Shown piece after piece: positions 55,166 to 64,000 of a stretch of 64,000 nucleotides of DNA. The notes below the pieces were generated by a model. That model saw nothing but the letters and a program-made list of their open reading frames with translations. It ran no database searches and was not told the DNA's origin. The DNA is taken from contig NZ_JAYKZX010000003.1 of assembly GCF_035989265.1 (NCBI RefSeq), forward strand, positions 2,728,001 to 2,792,000, written 5' to 3'. A program made the position numbers and the translations under genes. This DNA comes from Sphingobium sp. HWE2-09. Lineage in GTDB: Bacteria; Pseudomonadota; Alphaproteobacteria; Sphingomonadales; Sphingomonadaceae. Numbering within the stretch: the first letter of the stretch is position 1; every line of letters begins with the position of its first letter.

Positions 55166-56378
55166 GCATCTGCGTCATGTCGCGCCACCATGGCCGGGGA
55201 TCGGAGCGACTGAACACATAATAGCGGGCGCGCGGATCGACAAAGGCGAGCAGATAGGCGCCCAGGTCGCGCAGCGGACGGCGGCGGAAGAAGGGATCGC
55301 CGATCCGGCCGGGGGCAAAGAGAATGCGCGCCAGCCGCTTGGTTTCCGGCACCATATAGCGGGCGCGCAACCGGTCGTTCGGCGTCGGCGCGGGATCGAC
55401 CTGGCCCAATATCTTGCGCCGATAGGCTTCCCACGCGAAATCGGCGCCGCAATGGCGCGCCAGCGGCAGGCTGCCCCAGAAACGGCCATTGACCTCCATC
55501 AGCCAATAGCGATCGTTGTCGGCATCATAGCGATATTCGACCATCGCCTGCCCTTCCCAATCGAGCGCGCGCAGCAGATTTTCCGACAGCGCCATTTGCG
55601 CGCCATGGGCGTCCGCCGGTTCGGCACGGCAGAGGGTGGAGACGCCGCCTTCGGGCGGCCATTCGTGCAGGCGCCGATGCTGGAAGCGGAGGGTGGCGTG
55701 GCCGTCCTGCATATAGAGCATCTGCCCCAGGCCCACGCCGCGACAATATTGCTGGATCAACGGCCAGCGACCGATGGGCGCATAGCGATTCAGCAGCGCG
55801 ATCAACTGGTCGGGCGTGCGGACATAGTCGGTCTTGATCCATTCCAGCCCCGCCCGGTCAAGCACGGCCATGATTTCGGGTGGATTGGCCCATTTGGCGA
55901 CCAGCGGGTAGCGCATCTGATGCGCGCGGGCGGCAAAATCCTCGCCCTCGCGTGGCTGCCAGGTCTGGGGCACGCGCAGCCCGGCGGCGGCGGCGTGGTG
56001 GAGCGTCTGCAGCTTGTCCAGCACCCGCGCCAGCGGTTCGGCCCGGGGGACGAGGATGTGGCAGTCGCCAATCATAGAGGGCAGCGCCGCCAGTTCGATG
56101 AGGTCCGATTCAGAAATCGCCAGCACCGCGCGGGCGCCGGTGTGGGCGATAAGGCCGGGCAGCCAGTCGGCGATCGGCCCGGACGGGCGCAGCGACCAGT
56201 CGGCGCAGTGGCGCGATGCGATGCCTATCGCCGCAGCGTTGCGTGCGACGCCATGCACCGGCACGCCATGTTCGCCCAGTTCGCGCACCACGGTCAGCGC
56301 GATCGCATTTTCCAGACCCAGAAGTAATGCGCCGGGAAGAACCGTCACGCAGGGACCAGTCGATGTTCGTAGCGCCAT
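55134..56378 (-). CDS. ATP-grasp family ligase
   Basis: This ATP-grasp enzyme has 414 residues. Recognisable parts are the N-terminal domain (VLGLENAIALTVVRELGEHGVPVHGV), ATP-binding lysine segments (QMRYPLVAKWANP; LIQQYCRGVGLGQMLY) and the catalytic end LMEVNGRFWGSLPLA, with the Glu-x-Asn-x-Arg metal-binding pattern. It makes an amide or ester bond from a carboxylate; the substrate is unknown. The start lies 34 bases inside the deacetylase gene, so the two are translationally coupled. Confidence 0.85.
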   Translation of the reverse strand: MALRTSTGPCVTVLPGALLLGLENAIALTVVRELGEHGVPVHGVARNAAAIGIASRHCADWSLRPSGPIADWLPGLIAHTGARAVLAISESDLIELAALPSMIGDCHILVPRAEPLARVLDKLQTLHHAAAAGLRVPQTWQPREGEDFAARAHQMRYPLVAKWANPPEIMAVLDRAGLEWIKTDYVRTPDQLIALLNRYAPIGRWPLIQQYCRGVGLGQMLYMQDGHATLRFQHRRLHEWPPEGGVSTLCRAEPADAHGAQMALSENLLRALDWEGQAMVEYRYDADNDRYWLMEVNGRFWGSLPLARHCGADFAWEAYRRKILGQVDPAPTPNDRLRARYMVPETKRLARILFAPGRIGDPFFRRRPLRDLGAYLLAFVDPRARYYVFSRSDPRPWWRDMTQMLRKAARRGKP

Positions 56379-57325
56379 GTCGCCCACGCCTGTTGCGCGA
56401 TGCGCAGCCCCGTGCGCCACTGGCTGGGCGCGGCGCGGGTCAGCGCGCGGGCCGGACGGTCGGCAAGGTCGGCAGGCAGGTCGTTGAAGCCTGCCCCTTG
56501 CACGCCGGGCAGGCGGGCGGCTTCGCGGCAGAGCGCTTCGAACCGGGCCATGACGGCACGATTGGGACGCTGGCGATCGCGGGACAGCATTTCGAAACTA
56601 TGAGTGACGACGACGAAGGCGTCATGGCCTTCGCGCGCGGCATGGCGCAGCCCGTCGCGCATTTCCGCCGCCGACATGGCGCAGATCTGGGCGGGGCGAA
56701 AGCCGCCGGGGCGGTCGGCGATGCCCGACACCGGCAGTTCGATGACGCCATGCTGCCGGATCGCGCCGATCTGCGCGCGGTCGGCCGCGATCGTGCATTC
56801 GCGACCGAGATAGGCGGGGTTGACGCTGCTGTCCCAAGCGACGCCCAAGGTAGCGAGCGCGCGCAGCGTATCGTCGCTGGCGCCGAAATTGCCCGCGCGA
56901 AAGGCGGTGATGGCGGGCGCGCCTGCATCCTCTAACAGTTGTTTGGCGAGGCCAAGCAGGACGATCTGGTCGGCTAGGGAAAAGTCGCCGATATTGCGGC
57001 CCTGCCGCCCACCGACAGGCGATTCCCTGGCCCAGGCAAGCCATTCGGTGTGGATGTGCATCTGCACCTCATGCCCGCGCCCGACAATGGCGCGCACGAT
57101 CGGTGCCAGGAAATCGGCGCCGTGCACCAGTGCAGGCAAAGGATCGAGGAAGAAGACGCCCGTCAGCCCATGGCGGTCGAGCAGGTCCATCTGCCAGCCG
57201 ATGCCGTAGGCGCCCCCCTTCGCCTCCGCCCAGATGGAGCGGGCCACATTGTCCGCCAGACTGACGCCGCGCTGATGCAGGGAGGAGGATAATTCCGTAT
57301 CGACGGTGATGAGTAGCGCGGTCAT
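56345..57325 (-). CDS. Polysaccharide deacetylase-like protein
   Basis: This 326-residue protein of the NodB/polysaccharide deacetylase fold shows ALLITVDTELSSS (metal Asp pair), HEVQMHIHTEWLAW (H-x-x-H-like metal site) and ITAFRAGNFGASDDTLRAL (catalytic Arg region). Members remove acetyl groups from N-acetylhexosamines in surface glycans; some act on lipid-linked or small substrates. The ATG follows no strong ribosome-binding site. It overlaps the ATP-grasp gene downstream. Confidence 0.85.
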   Translation of the reverse strand: MTALLITVDTELSSSLHQRGVSLADNVARSIWAEAKGGAYGIGWQMDLLDRHGLTGVFFLDPLPALVHGADFLAPIVRAIVGRGHEVQMHIHTEWLAWARESPVGGRQGRNIGDFSLADQIVLLGLAKQLLEDAGAPAITAFRAGNFGASDDTLRALATLGVAWDSSVNPAYLGRECTIAADRAQIGAIRQHGVIELPVSGIADRPGGFRPAQICAMSAAEMRDGLRHAAREGHDAFVVVTHSFEMLSRDRQRPNRAVMARFEALCREAARLPGVQGAGFNDLPADLADRPARALTRAAPSQWRTGLRIAQQAWATWRYEHRLVPA

Positions 57326-57450
57326 GGGCAACGATCCGGTCAGGGGTGTGGCAAGTCTGCCATAGATAGAGTGGGTTAAGGAGCGGTAATAGTTCCGCCC
57401 CCGATCAACCCGTCAAATCCCCCCGGGACGGCGCGACGCGCGCCTTTCCT

Positions 57451-57945
57451 TCATGCAAGCAGCGAAAATTCCCCGTAATTGCCTTGGAAGAAGAGCAAGG
57501 GGCTGCCCGGACGGTCGACTTCCAGCGCGACGACATGGCCGATCGCGATGTCATGATCGCCCGCTTCGTGCACGGCGTCGAGCGTGCAGTCGATCCAGGC
57601 GACGACATCGTCGAGGATAGGCGAACCATTGGCCGAGACGCGATGGGCGATGCCGGCGAACTTGTCCGGGCCGGGACCGGCGACCTGGCGGCAGAGCGGC
57701 TGCTGATCGCTGGCGAGGATGTTGACACAGAATTTGCCGACCGCCTGGATGCGCGGCCAGCTGGTCGAGCTTTTGGCAGGGAAGAAAGCGACGAGCGGCG
57801 GGTCGAGCGACACCGAGGTGAAGGAGCCGACGACCATGCCGATCGGTGCGCCATCCGCCTCCACCGCGGTAACGACGCAGACGCCGGTGGGGTAATGGCC
57901 CAGCACCCGGCGGAAGGTCGCACTATCGAAACTGGCCACGCTCAT
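57451..57945 (-). CDS. Flavin reductase family protein
   Basis: This 164-residue flavin reductase-like (FMN-binding split-barrel) protein has the HpaC/ActVB pattern: FRRVLGHYPTGVCVVTA, GMVVGSFTSVSLDPPLVAFFPAKSS and NILASDQQPLCRQVAG. It supplies reduced flavin to a monooxygenase, which is not next to it. The start has GGGAGCAAGGC. The reading frame is open 26 codons further upstream, but the ribosome-binding site supports the shorter form. Confidence 0.9.
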   Translation of the reverse strand: MSVASFDSATFRRVLGHYPTGVCVVTAVEADGAPIGMVVGSFTSVSLDPPLVAFFPAKSSTSWPRIQAVGKFCVNILASDQQPLCRQVAGPGPDKFAGIAHRVSANGSPILDDVVAWIDCTLDAVHEAGDHDIAIGHVVALEVDRPGSPLLFFQGNYGEFSLLA

Positions 57946-58052
57946 GCCTTGCTCCCGAAACATTGATGCCATCCCCCCTCTGCTGCGGCGCAGCGGGGAT
58001 GCAAGTGAAAAGCGCAGGTCCACCGACGAGAAGCTCAGTCGAGGGCGCGAAC

Positions 58053-60314
58053 CTATAGCGCGACGCCGCCCGCCGCCAGCACCGCCAGCGTCAGCAATTC
58101 CGACGCGTTGGAAGACATGGTGGCGATCTGCACCGATTTTTCCATGCCGACCAGCAACGGCCCGATCATCGTCGTGCCGCCCAGTTCCCGCAGCAGCTTG
58201 GCCGAGATATTGGCCGATTGCAGGCCGGGCATGACCAATATGTTGGCCGGACCCGACAGGCGGCTGAACGGGTAATTTTTCATCACCACCGGGTTGAGCG
58301 CTACGTCCGCCGTCATTTCGCCTTCATATTCGAAGTCGACCTGCCGTTCGTCGAGCAGCTTCACCGCGCCGCGCACATTTTCGAGGAAAGCGCCGGGCGG
58401 GTTGCCGAAGTTGGAGTAAGAGAGGAAGGCGACGCGCGGATCATGACCCATGCGCCGGGCGACCGCCACCGTCCCTTCTGCGATGTCCGCCAGTTCGCTG
58501 GCGGTGGGGCGTTCGTTGACGGTGGTGTCGGCCATGAACACGGTCTTGTCCTTCGCCACCAGCACATGGATGCCGAAGGGGGTGCGGCCTGCCGCCGGGT
58601 CCATCACCCGCTTCACTTCGCGCAGCGTCTGGTTGTAGGGCCGGGTCGTGCCGGTGATCATCGCGTCGGCGACGCCCATCTTGACCAGCAGCGTGCCGAA
58701 GATGTGCCGATCGCGATTGACCATGCGTTCGCAATCGCGGCGCAGATAGCCGCGGCGTTGCAGCCGGGCGTAGAGCAGATCGACCATGTCGGGCACCAGC
58801 GGCGAATTGACGCTGTTGTGCAGTTCGAAACTTTCCGGATCGTGCACGCCCAGCGCGCGCAGCTTGTCGACCACTTCGCCGCGGCCCACCAGCACCGGGA
58901 TGCCATAGCCCAGTTCGCGGAACTGGATCGCCGCGCGCAGCACCACTTCTTCCTCCGCTTCGGCGAAGACGACCCGCTTGGGATCGGCCTTCGCCACTTC
59001 ATAGGCGGTGGTGAGGACCGAAGTGGTGGGATTGAGCCGGGCCTTGAGCGACTGGCGATAGGCCGCCATGTCGGCGATCGGCTTTTGCGCGACGCCGGTT
59101 TCCATCGCAGCCTGCGCCACGGCGGCGGGGACGACCTCCATCAGGCGCGGGTCGAACGGCGCGGGAATGATATAGTCCGGACCGAAGCTGTGCGAGCGGC
59201 CATAGGCCTTCGCCACTTCCTCCGGCACCTGTTCGCGCGCCAGTTCGGCGATGGCGTGGGCGGCGGCGAGTTTCATCGCTTCGTTGATCGTCGTCGCCCG
59301 CACGTCCAGCGCCCCGCGGAAGATGAAGGGGAAGCCCAGGACGTTGTTGACCTGATTGGGGAAGTCGGAGCGGCCTGTGGCGACGATCACGTCGGGGCGC
59401 ACGGCATGGGCGTCGGGCGGCAGGATTTCAGGATCGGGATTGGCCATGGCAAAAATGATCGGATTGGCGCCCATGGATTTCACCATATCCTGGCTCATCG
59501 CGCCGGCGACCGACAGGCCCAGGAACACGTCGGCGCCCTTGACCGCGTCGGCCAAGGTGCGCGCGTCGGTGCGCACCGCATGGGCCGACTTCCACTGGTT
59601 CATGCCTTCGGTACGGCCTTGGTAGATCACGCCCTTGCTGTCGCACATGATGACATTTTCATGGGGGACGCCCAGCGCCTTGATCAGTTCGGTGCAGGAA
59701 ATGGAGGCGGCGCCCGCGCCGTTCACCACGACCTTCATGTCCTTCATCTCACGCCTGGTCAGCAGCGCGGCGTTGATGACGCCCGCCGCTGCGATGATGG
59801 CGGTACCATGTTGATCGTCATGGAAGACCGGGATGTTCATCCGCTCCTTGAGCGTCTGTTCGATGATGAAGCACTCAGGCGCCTTGATATCTTCCAGGTT
59901 GATGCCGCCGAAGGTCGGCTCCATCAGTTCGACCGCGTCGATGAAGCGGTCCACATCTTCGGTCTTGAGTTCGATATCGATGCTGTCGACGTCGGCGAAG
60001 CGTTTGAAGAGGACGGCCTTGCCCTCCATCACCGGCTTGGACGCCAGCGCGCCGAGATTGCCCAGGCCCAGGATCGCCGTGCCGTTGGAGATGACCGCGA
60101 CCAGATTACCCTTGGCGGTGTAATCATAGGCGGTCGCCGGATCGGCGGCGATGGCGCGCACGGGAACCGCAACGCCGGGCGAGTAAGCGAGGCTCAAATC
60201 GCGCTGCGTCGCCATCGGTTTGGACGCGATGATCTCGATCTTGCCGGGACGGCCGGTCGAATGGAAGAACAGCGCCTCGCGCTCGGAAAATTCCACATTC
60301 GATCGATCGGACAT
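58053..60314 (-). CDS. maeB: NADP-dependent malic enzyme with C-terminal phosphotransacetylase-like domain
   Basis: MaeB (753 aa) has an N-terminal malic enzyme domain ([40 protein letters not shown]) and a C-terminal PTA-like domain from about residue 430 ([18 protein letters not shown]). It oxidatively decarboxylates malate to pyruvate. The PTA-like part is regulatory in known homologues and responds to acetyl-CoA. The start is the ATG giving MSDRSNVEF. It is divergent from mutS, with 139 bases between them. Confidence 0.96.
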   Translation of the reverse strand: MSDRSNVEFSEREALFFHSTGRPGKIEIIASKPMATQRDLSLAYSPGVAVPVRAIAADPATAYDYTAKGNLVAVISNGTAILGLGNLGALASKPVMEGKAVLFKRFADVDSIDIELKTEDVDRFIDAVELMEPTFGGINLEDIKAPECFIIEQTLKERMNIPVFHDDQHGTAIIAAAGVINAALLTRREMKDMKVVVNGAGAASISCTELIKALGVPHENVIMCDSKGVIYQGRTEGMNQWKSAHAVRTDARTLADAVKGADVFLGLSVAGAMSQDMVKSMGANPIIFAMANPDPEILPPDAHAVRPDVIVATGRSDFPNQVNNVLGFPFIFRGALDVRATTINEAMKLAAAHAIAELAREQVPEEVAKAYGRSHSFGPDYIIPAPFDPRLMEVVPAAVAQAAMETGVAQKPIADMAAYRQSLKARLNPTTSVLTTAYEVAKADPKRVVFAEAEEEVVLRAAIQFRELGYGIPVLVGRGEVVDKLRALGVHDPESFELHNSVNSPLVPDMVDLLYARLQRRGYLRRDCERMVNRDRHIFGTLLVKMGVADAMITGTTRPYNQTLREVKRVMDPAAGRTPFGIHVLVAKDKTVFMADTTVNERPTASELADIAEGTVAVARRMGHDPRVAFLSYSNFGNPPGAFLENVRGAVKLLDERQVDFEYEGEMTADVALNPVVMKNYPFSRLSGPANILVMPGLQSANISAKLLRELGGTTMIGPLLVGMEKSVQIATMSSNASELLTLAVLAAGGVAL

Positions 60315-60453
60315 CGCGGGCACCCATATATTGGAACAACAAGGCGGCCCTAGCGGTAACGTTATCCTGTGGGCAAGTGCGAGAAGCGCAATTTTCTGAG
60401 CCTTTGGGCGAAGCGCTGGTTTCGGTGGGAGGATCACGCTATCGGCTTGTGCC

Positions 60454-63099
60454 ATGGCCCTTTCGACCGATACCGCCGCGCCCACGCCGATGATGGCGCA
60501 ATATCTGACGCTCAAGGCCGAAGCGCAGGATTGCCTGCTTTTCTATCGCATGGGCGATTTTTTCGAACTGTTCTTCGATGACGCCAAACAAGCGGCGGCG
60601 ACGCTCGACATCGCGCTGACCAGCCGGGGCGAGCATGGCGGCGCGCCGATCCCGATGTGCGGCGTGCCGGTGCATAGCGCGGAAGGCTATCTGGCGCGGC
60701 TGATCAAGGGCGGGCATCGCGTCGCCATCGCCGAGCAGATCGAGACGCCGGCGCAGGCCAAGGCGCGGGGCGGCAAGACGCTCGTCGCGCGGGCGATCGT
60801 GCGCTATGTGACGGCGGGCACGCTGACCGAGGAGACGTTGCTCGACAGTCGTCGCGACAATATGCTGGTCGCGCTGGCGCAGGTCGGCGGCGAGAGTGCG
60901 GGCGAGATCGGCATTGCGGCGGCGGACATTTCGACCGGCCGGTTCGAGACGATGACCTGCCCGATCGGCGACCTGCCCGCCGAACTGGCGCGGTTGCGGC
61001 CGAGCGAGACGGTGGTGGCCGAAGGATCGGCGTTGGACGTGGCGGATTGCCATCCCTTCGACCGCACGGCCTTTTCCAGCGCCCGGGCGGAAGAGGCGTT
61101 GAAGCGGCTGTTCGGGGTGGCGACGCTGGACGGGTTCGGCCAGTTCGGCCGCGCGGAACTGGCGGCAATGGGTGGGCTGATCGCCTATCTCGACCATGCG
61201 GGCAAGGGCACCCTGCCCTTCCTGGCCCCGCCGCTGCGCAAGGCGAGCGGCGGCCATGTCGCGATCGACGCGGCGACGCGCGAGAGCCTGGAGATCGTCG
61301 CGACCACCAGCGGCACGCGCGCGGGCAGTTTGCTCGGCGCGATCGACCGGACGGTGACGGGCGCGGGCGCGCGCTTGCTGGGGCAGGATCTGTCCGCGCC
61401 GCTGATGGACCTGGGCGCGATCGAGGCGCGGCTGGGGCTGGTGCAACTGTTCCATGACGATGCGACCTTGCGCGACCAGCTGCGCGGCGCGCTGCGAGCG
61501 CTGCCGGATATCGGCCGGGCGTTGGGGCGCGTGGCGGTGGGGCGTGGGTCGCCCCGCGATCTGGGGCAGTTGCGCGATGGGCTGGGCGAAGCGCGGATAT
61601 TGCGTGAACGGCTGGGGCGGATCGCCGATGCGCCGCAACTGCTGGTGCAATTGCTGCCTGCGCTGGACGGGCATGGCGCGCTGGTCGATGCGCTGGCGCG
61701 TGCATTGGTGCCTGCGCCGCCGACCGAGACGGCGAACGGCGGTTATATCGCCGATGGCTATGATCCCGCGCTGGATGAATTGCGGCGGCTGAGCAGCGAC
61801 GGGCGGCGGGCGATCGCCGCGCTGGAGGCGAAATATCGCGCGCAGACCGGGATAGCGGCGCTCAAGATCCGGCATAATGGTGTGCTGGGCTATCATGTCG
61901 AAGTGCCAGCGCGCGCCGCCGATACGCTGATGGCGCCAGACAGCGGCTTTACCCATCGCCAGACGCTTGCAGGCGTGGTGCGGTTCAATTCGATCGACCT
62001 GCATGAGGAAGCCGGGCGGGTGGCGCAGGCGGGCGCCCATGCGCTGGTCGCCGAAGCGGCGCATCTTGAGGAACTGATCGGCGCGGTGCTGGACCGCAAG
62101 AGCGACATCGCGCGCGCCGCCGACGCGCTGGCGCGGCTGGATGTCGCCGCATCGCTCGCCGAACGGGCGGCCGAGGGTGGCTGGCAGCGGCCGCATTTCG
62201 TCGCGGCCGATGGCGCGGGCCAGTGTTTGGATATCGTAGGCGGGCGGCATCCGGTGGTGGAGGATGCGCTGCGCAAGGAGGGGCAACCCTTCGTCGCGAA
62301 CGACTGCCGTTTGAGCGAGAGCGACCGGCTGTGGCTGGTCACCGGCCCGAACATGGGCGGTAAATCGACCTTCCTGCGGCAGAATGCGCTGATCGTCATA
62401 TTGGCGCAGGCGGGCGGCTATGTGCCCGCGCAGGCGGCGACGCTGACTTTGGTCGATCGCTTGTTCAGCCGGGTGGGCGCGTCCGACAATCTCGCCAAGG
62501 GGCGGTCGACCTTCATGGTCGAGATGGTCGAGACGGCCGCGATCCTTGCCCAAGCGACCGAGCGCAGCTTCGTGATCCTGGACGAGGTCGGGCGCGGCAC
62601 GTCCACCTATGACGGGCTGGCGCTCGCCTGGGCCGTGGTGGAGGCGGTGCATGAGGTCAATCGCTGCCGTTGCCTGTTCGCGACCCACTATCATGAACTG
62701 ACGCGACTGGCCGAGACGTTGACGTCGCTATCGCTGCATCATGTGCGGGCGCGGGAGTGGAAGGGCGACCTCATCCTGCTGCACGAATTGGCGCAGGGTC
62801 CGGCCGATCGCAGCTATGGCCTGGCGGTGGCGCGTCTGGCGGGGCTGCCGCAAGCGGTGTTGAAGCGCGCCAAGGATGTGCTGGCGCGGCTGGAAGCGGG
62901 GAAGGCGAAGACCGGCGGGATCGCGGCGGGGCTGGACGATTTGCCGCTGTTCGCGGCGGTGGCGGCGCAGGAAGAGGCCGCGCCCGACCCGCTGCTGGCG
63001 GCGATCGCGGCGATCGATGCCGACGCCCTGTCCCCGCGTGAGGCGCTCGATCACATATATCGATTGAAACAACTGGCCGCCGACATGCGGCGCGATTAG
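60454..63099 (+). CDS. mutS: DNA mismatch repair protein MutS
   Basis: MutS (881 aa) recognises base mismatches. The N-terminal mismatch-binding motif is in FYRMGDFFELFFDDA (Phe-x-Glu). The ATPase domain has Walker A GPNMGGKST (about 630) and Walker B SFVILDEVGRGTSTYDGLA, with TFMVEMVETA before it. The ATG start gives MALSTDTAAPTPMMAQYL. It is divergent from maeB and is followed closely by glnD. No frameshift is seen. Confidence 0.97.
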   Translation: MALSTDTAAPTPMMAQYLTLKAEAQDCLLFYRMGDFFELFFDDAKQAAATLDIALTSRGEHGGAPIPMCGVPVHSAEGYLARLIKGGHRVAIAEQIETPAQAKARGGKTLVARAIVRYVTAGTLTEETLLDSRRDNMLVALAQVGGESAGEIGIAAADISTGRFETMTCPIGDLPAELARLRPSETVVAEGSALDVADCHPFDRTAFSSARAEEALKRLFGVATLDGFGQFGRAELAAMGGLIAYLDHAGKGTLPFLAPPLRKASGGHVAIDAATRESLEIVATTSGTRAGSLLGAIDRTVTGAGARLLGQDLSAPLMDLGAIEARLGLVQLFHDDATLRDQLRGALRALPDIGRALGRVAVGRGSPRDLGQLRDGLGEARILRERLGRIADAPQLLVQLLPALDGHGALVDALARALVPAPPTETANGGYIADGYDPALDELRRLSSDGRRAIAALEAKYRAQTGIAALKIRHNGVLGYHVEVPARAADTLMAPDSGFTHRQTLAGVVRFNSIDLHEEAGRVAQAGAHALVAEAAHLEELIGAVLDRKSDIARAADALARLDVAASLAERAAEGGWQRPHFVAADGAGQCLDIVGGRHPVVEDALRKEGQPFVANDCRLSESDRLWLVTGPNMGGKSTFLRQNALIVILAQAGGYVPAQAATLTLVDRLFSRVGASDNLAKGRSTFMVEMVETAAILAQATERSFVILDEVGRGTSTYDGLALAWAVVEAVHEVNRCRCLFATHYHELTRLAETLTSLSLHHVRAREWKGDLILLHELAQGPADRSYGLAVARLAGLPQAVLKRAKDVLARLEAGKAKTGGIAAGLDDLPLFAAVAAQEEAAPDPLLAAIAAIDADALSPREALDHIYRLKQLAADMRRD

Positions 63100-63108
63100 A
63101 TAGCGGCC

Positions 63109-64000
63109 ATGGTCATGCAGTTCCCCGCCCTTGGATCGCGTCGTGCGATCATCGATAGGCGCGCCATTTCCGACACGATCAACGCCCTGGCGATAGAGCA
63201 TCGGGGCGATGGCACGCGGCTGCGTGGCGCCATCGTGAAGGAGTTGAAGGCGGCGCTGGAGCAAGGCCGGGCCGAAATCGCCAAGCGGCTGGAGGCCAAG
63301 CCCACGCGCGGGCGGGAGTCGGTCACGGCCTTCGCCTTCCTGATCGACCAGATTTTGCGGCTGCTCTACGACGCGACGACGCATCACCTCTACCCGGCGG
63401 GCAATCGCAGCACCGGCGAGCGGATCGCGCTGATCGCCGTGGGTGGCTATGGCCGGGGCGAAATGGCGCCGCATAGCGATGTCGACATCGGCTTCATCAC
63501 CCCTTGGAAGCCTACAGGCTGGACCGAGCAGGTGATCGAATCCATGCTCTATTCGCTGTGGGATCTGGGGTTGAAGGTCGGGCATTCGAGCCGATCGATC
63601 GACGAGACGATGCGGATGGCGAAGGCCGACCTGACCGTGCGCACCGCCCTGCTGGAGGCGCGTTATGTCTGGGGCGACCGGGCGCTCTATGAAGAAACGT
63701 CGGTCCGCTTCGACGCGGAAGTGATGCAGGGCAATGCCCGCGCTTTCGTGACCGAGAAGCTGGAGGAACGCGACGAGCGGCACCGTCGCATGGGCGACAG
63801 CCGCTATGTCGTCGAACCCAATGTGAAGGAAGGCAAAGGGGGTCTGCGCGACCTGCACACGCTGTTCTGGATCGGCAAATATGTGAACCGGGTGAAGTCG
63901 GTCGCCGAACTGGTCGATGTCGGCCTGTTGACGCAGGTCGAGCTGCGCCAGTTCCAGAAGGCCGAGGATTTCCTGTGGGCGGTGCGATGCCACCTGCACA
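63109..64000 (+). CDS. glnD: Bifunctional uridylyltransferase/uridylyl-removing enzyme GlnD, N-terminal part
   Basis: This is the first part of the PII-modifying enzyme, running past the window end. The nucleotidyltransferase signature VGGYGRGEMAPHSDVDIGF is at about residues 112-130, followed by PWKPTGWTEQVIESMLYSLWDLGLKVGHSSRS and NVKEGKGGLRDLHTLFWIGK. The start is ATG-GTC-ATG; the second ATG at 63115 is an alternative. It lies 9 bases after mutS. The HD and ACT domains are beyond the window. Confidence 0.94.
   Translation, partial: MVMQFPALGSRRAIIDRRAISDTINALAIEHRGDGTRLRGAIVKELKAALEQGRAEIAKRLEAKPTRGRESVTAFAFLIDQILRLLYDATTHHLYPAGNRSTGERIALIAVGGYGRGEMAPHSDVDIGFITPWKPTGWTEQVIESMLYSLWDLGLKVGHSSRSIDETMRMAKADLTVRTALLEARYVWGDRALYEETSVRFDAEVMQGNARAFVTEKLEERDERHRRMGDSRYVVEPNVKEGKGGLRDLHTLFWIGKYVNRVKSVAELVDVGLLTQVELRQFQKAEDFLWAVRCHLH

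Overview
The window is GC-rich chromosomal DNA from an alphaproteobacterium, most likely a member of the Sphingomonadaceae (Sphingobium/Sphingomonas type). The pointers are DUF1134, DUF2093, DUF177 and ubiquinol-cytochrome c chaperone genes, a complete ybgC-tolQRAB-pal operon, a large Oar/CirA-like TonB receptor, GTTC-N7-GTTC LexA-type boxes and several families of short GC-rich palindromic repeats. Genus is inferred from family content, not from a marker gene.

Layout: pheS (partial)-pheT (1-2791); an expanded phage-shock operon on the minus strand (2917-5671) with a sigma54-type promoter and divergent pspF; a 3-hydroxyacyl-CoA dehydrogenase; the tol-pal operon (8069-12756); a LacI regulator with an esterase, an SGNH hydrolase and an acyltransferase; an HhH protein; purD and xseA with abutting divergent starts; DUF2093 and an M23 peptidase; a TonB-dependent receptor; clpB; M28 and M16 peptidases; a MarR-FUSC-DUF1656-HlyD-NodT efflux operon (33439-38551); bamE; a cytochrome bc1 chaperone with DUF177; dinB; and DUF1134.

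From 43349 to 51198 a 7.85-kb, lower-GC island is inserted at the 3' end of a tRNA-Ser(GCT) gene and is bounded by a 20-bp direct repeat. It carries a P4-type integrase, an AlpA-like factor, a serine recombinase, and a DarTG-like DNA ADP-ribosylation toxin-antitoxin pair. The pair has an unusual order (macro-domain gene first), a C-terminally extended toxin, and an exact alphaproteobacterial SOS box upstream. Several unrecognised cargo genes and an 825-bp AT-rich non-coding stretch complete the island. This is the most promising region for a little-described system.

After the island come DUF2322, a GH79-like glycosidase with a divergent LacI regulator and candidate operators, a three-gene surface-polysaccharide or cell-envelope cluster (LMW phosphatase, ATP-grasp, polysaccharide deacetylase), a flavin reductase, maeB (malic enzyme-PTA fusion), mutS and the start of glnD.

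Four genes (pal, the esterase, the bc1 chaperone and the integrase) each need one extra base at a homopolymer run to read through. All four shifts have the same sign, so base-calling errors are more likely than four genuine mutations.
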